Assembly (NCBI GenBank): GCA_028822885.1
Contig: JAPKCP010000036.1
Span: 1-15,602, forward strand
Direction: 5' to 3'
Origin: Yoonia sp.
GTDB taxonomy: Bacteria > Pseudomonadota > Alphaproteobacteria > Rhodobacterales > Rhodobacteraceae
Length of the DNA stretch: 15,602 bases
In this document: positions 14,770 through 15,602 of the stretch, one piece after another
Numbering within the stretch: the first letter of the stretch is position 1
How the letters are laid out: every line of letters starts with the position of its first letter
Position numbers and translations under genes: made by a program
The notes under the pieces: model-generated
Seen by the model: the letters and a program-made list of their open reading frames with translations, nothing else
Databases searched by the model: none
What the model was told of the DNA's origin: nothing

Positions 14770-15602
14770 TTAGGCGCAAGGAATCTCGATGTCGGTGTTC
14801 ACTCGCGCGCCGTTCGCGTCGCGTTGCTTAACGAAGCACTTTTCAACCACTTCCACGATAACAGGGGCTTGGACAACAAGTTCTGGAGCCTCAACAACAC
14901 CCAAAAGTGTTTTTTGGTCGATAGCAATCGAAGCGATAGTTTCTGTATCGCCGGCTCCCACCAAGGCGAGGGACAACTTACCCGTCGCACTCGCTTGCGC
15001 AAGGGCAGCAACATTTGCCGGGCTAACTTGGACTGTCACGGTCCGGGCAATCGCCGCATCGCTGCGGTTCGCCTCAGACGTTTGGTCAATCGCGATTAGC
15101 TCGACTGAAGCAAGGATCAGCTGCGTGATATTTGCGTTTTCACCGCCAGCCGTCTGTAAATTGCCCGACCAATAGACATCAACACGGTCGCCGGGGCGTA
15201 GGAACCCTGACACACCTGACTGCACGTCGACACTAATCGTAAAGGCGCGCATCCCAGCACTCAGTAGGGAGGTGATACCGGCGATATCACCGGGCTCTGT
15301 CACTTTAACAGCTAAAACCGGTTCATTAATTTCCATTGCGCGGGTAACAACGCGCAATTCTTCATCACCTTCGGGAAATAGCGCTTCTTCGGTTCTAAAC
15401 ACACCTTCGGGAAGGTGTGGTTCAGCGTACTGGATCAGCTCCACGTCTTCCGATGTCAGCGTTTCACCGTATTTCATTTGTCGGGTCACAGCGTAGACGG
15501 CGACAGTTGGCACCGCCTCTGCGGCGCGTTGCCGTTCTATATCCAGTTCGACTTGCGTTTCGCTGACGTAGCCATTCACCATGTAAACAGCAAAACCAGC
15601 CA
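14770..15602 (-). CDS. cpaB: Flp pilus assembly protein CpaB/RcpC (5' end cut by the window)
   Basis: A Tad-locus periplasmic protein associated with the secretin. The frame is open from the right window edge: codons before the ATG at 15582 read AGFAVYM, which is the end of the N-terminal transmembrane anchor. The true start is therefore outside the window and the ATG at 15582 is not the start. Counting from that Met, a SAF-like segment (AVTRQMKYGETLTSEDVELI, 31-50) is followed by the CpaB/RcpC domain, with SAGMRAFTISVDVQSGVSGF (108-127) and LRPGDRVDVYWSG (128-140). The tail has two cysteines, in EKCF and IPCA, as seen in many CpaB proteins. In this family the protein is periplasmic or inner-membrane anchored and needed for secretin function. 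The Flp pilin and cpaA-like genes normally found upstream would lie to the right of the window. Confidence 0.92.
   Translation of the reverse strand, partial: AGFAVYMVNGYVSETQVELDIERQRAAEAVPTVAVYAVTRQMKYGETLTSEDVELIQYAEPHLPEGVFRTEEALFPEGDEELRVVTRAMEINEPVLAVKVTEPGDIAGITSLLSAGMRAFTISVDVQSGVSGFLRPGDRVDVYWSGNLQTAGGENANITQLILASVELIAIDQTSEANRSDAAIARTVTVQVSPANVAALAQASATGKLSLALVGAGDTETIASIAIDQKTLLGVVEAPELVVQAPVIVEVVEKCFVKQRDANGARVNTDIEIPCA

Noticed and set aside
1..15602. CRISPR arrays, tRNAs, insertion sequences, phage or defence genes
   Set aside because: No repeated spacers, tRNA-like cloverleaf, transposase motifs or defence-type domains were seen; the window is filled with Tad and repair genes.

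Overview
This window is a chromosomal segment from an alphaproteobacterium, most likely a marine member of the Rhodobacterales (Roseobacter group) with moderate GC. The evidence is the set of protein families and their order: an alphaproteobacterial Tad/Flp pilus cluster (cpaB, cpaC/rcpA, ompA-like lipoprotein, cpaE, cpaF, tadB, tadC, tadD, second TPR lipoprotein, prepilin peptidase, AAA ATPase), next to a ligase-associated repair helicase and PdeM phosphoesterase. The genus cannot be fixed from the sequence alone. Every gene I can support lies on the minus strand, so transcription runs from high to low coordinates. No convincing plus-strand gene, RNA gene, mobile element or CRISPR array was seen.

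Region A (about 15602 to 4036) is the Tad pilus assembly block. In transcription order it holds CpaB (its 5' end runs off the window), a 265-bp gap, the outer-membrane secretin RcpA/CpaC, an OmpA-domain lipoprotein, a 261-bp gap, CpaE/TadZ, the CpaF/TadA ATPase, inner-membrane platform proteins TadB and TadC, lipoprotein TadD, a second TPR lipoprotein, a CpaA-type prepilin peptidase, and, after a 116-bp gap, an AAA+ ATPase. Between cpaE and cpaA the genes are 5 to 29 bp apart, which suggests one transcript. CpaF powers the TadB/TadC platform. CpaE localises the machine. CpaA matures prepilins. The secretin, OmpA-like protein and TPR lipoproteins form or pilot the outer-membrane part. The Flp pilin and the TadE/F/G pseudopilin genes are not in the window. 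The pilin would be expected beyond the right edge.

Region B (about 3918 to 2) is a separate three-gene unit. A 3-hydroxyisobutyrate-dehydrogenase-like oxidoreductase overlaps by 4 bp a ligase-associated DEXH-box helicase, which is followed closely by the PdeM metallophosphoesterase. The ATP-dependent ligase and nuclease that usually accompany the last two are not visible.

The most interesting non-coding content is in the two large intergenic gaps of the Tad block. The gap upstream of rcpA carries a hairpin after cpaB, a perfect DnaA-box consensus, a GANTC site inside a dyad, and a near-perfect CtrA-type box close to the rcpA start. The gap upstream of cpaE carries two strong inverted repeats. 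One is a 12-bp perfect arm pair, part of whose arm is repeated upstream of rcpA. Overall the window is a fairly standard Tad locus. I did not find a clearly new system; the regulatory gaps and the Tad-adjacent AAA ATPase are the best leads.
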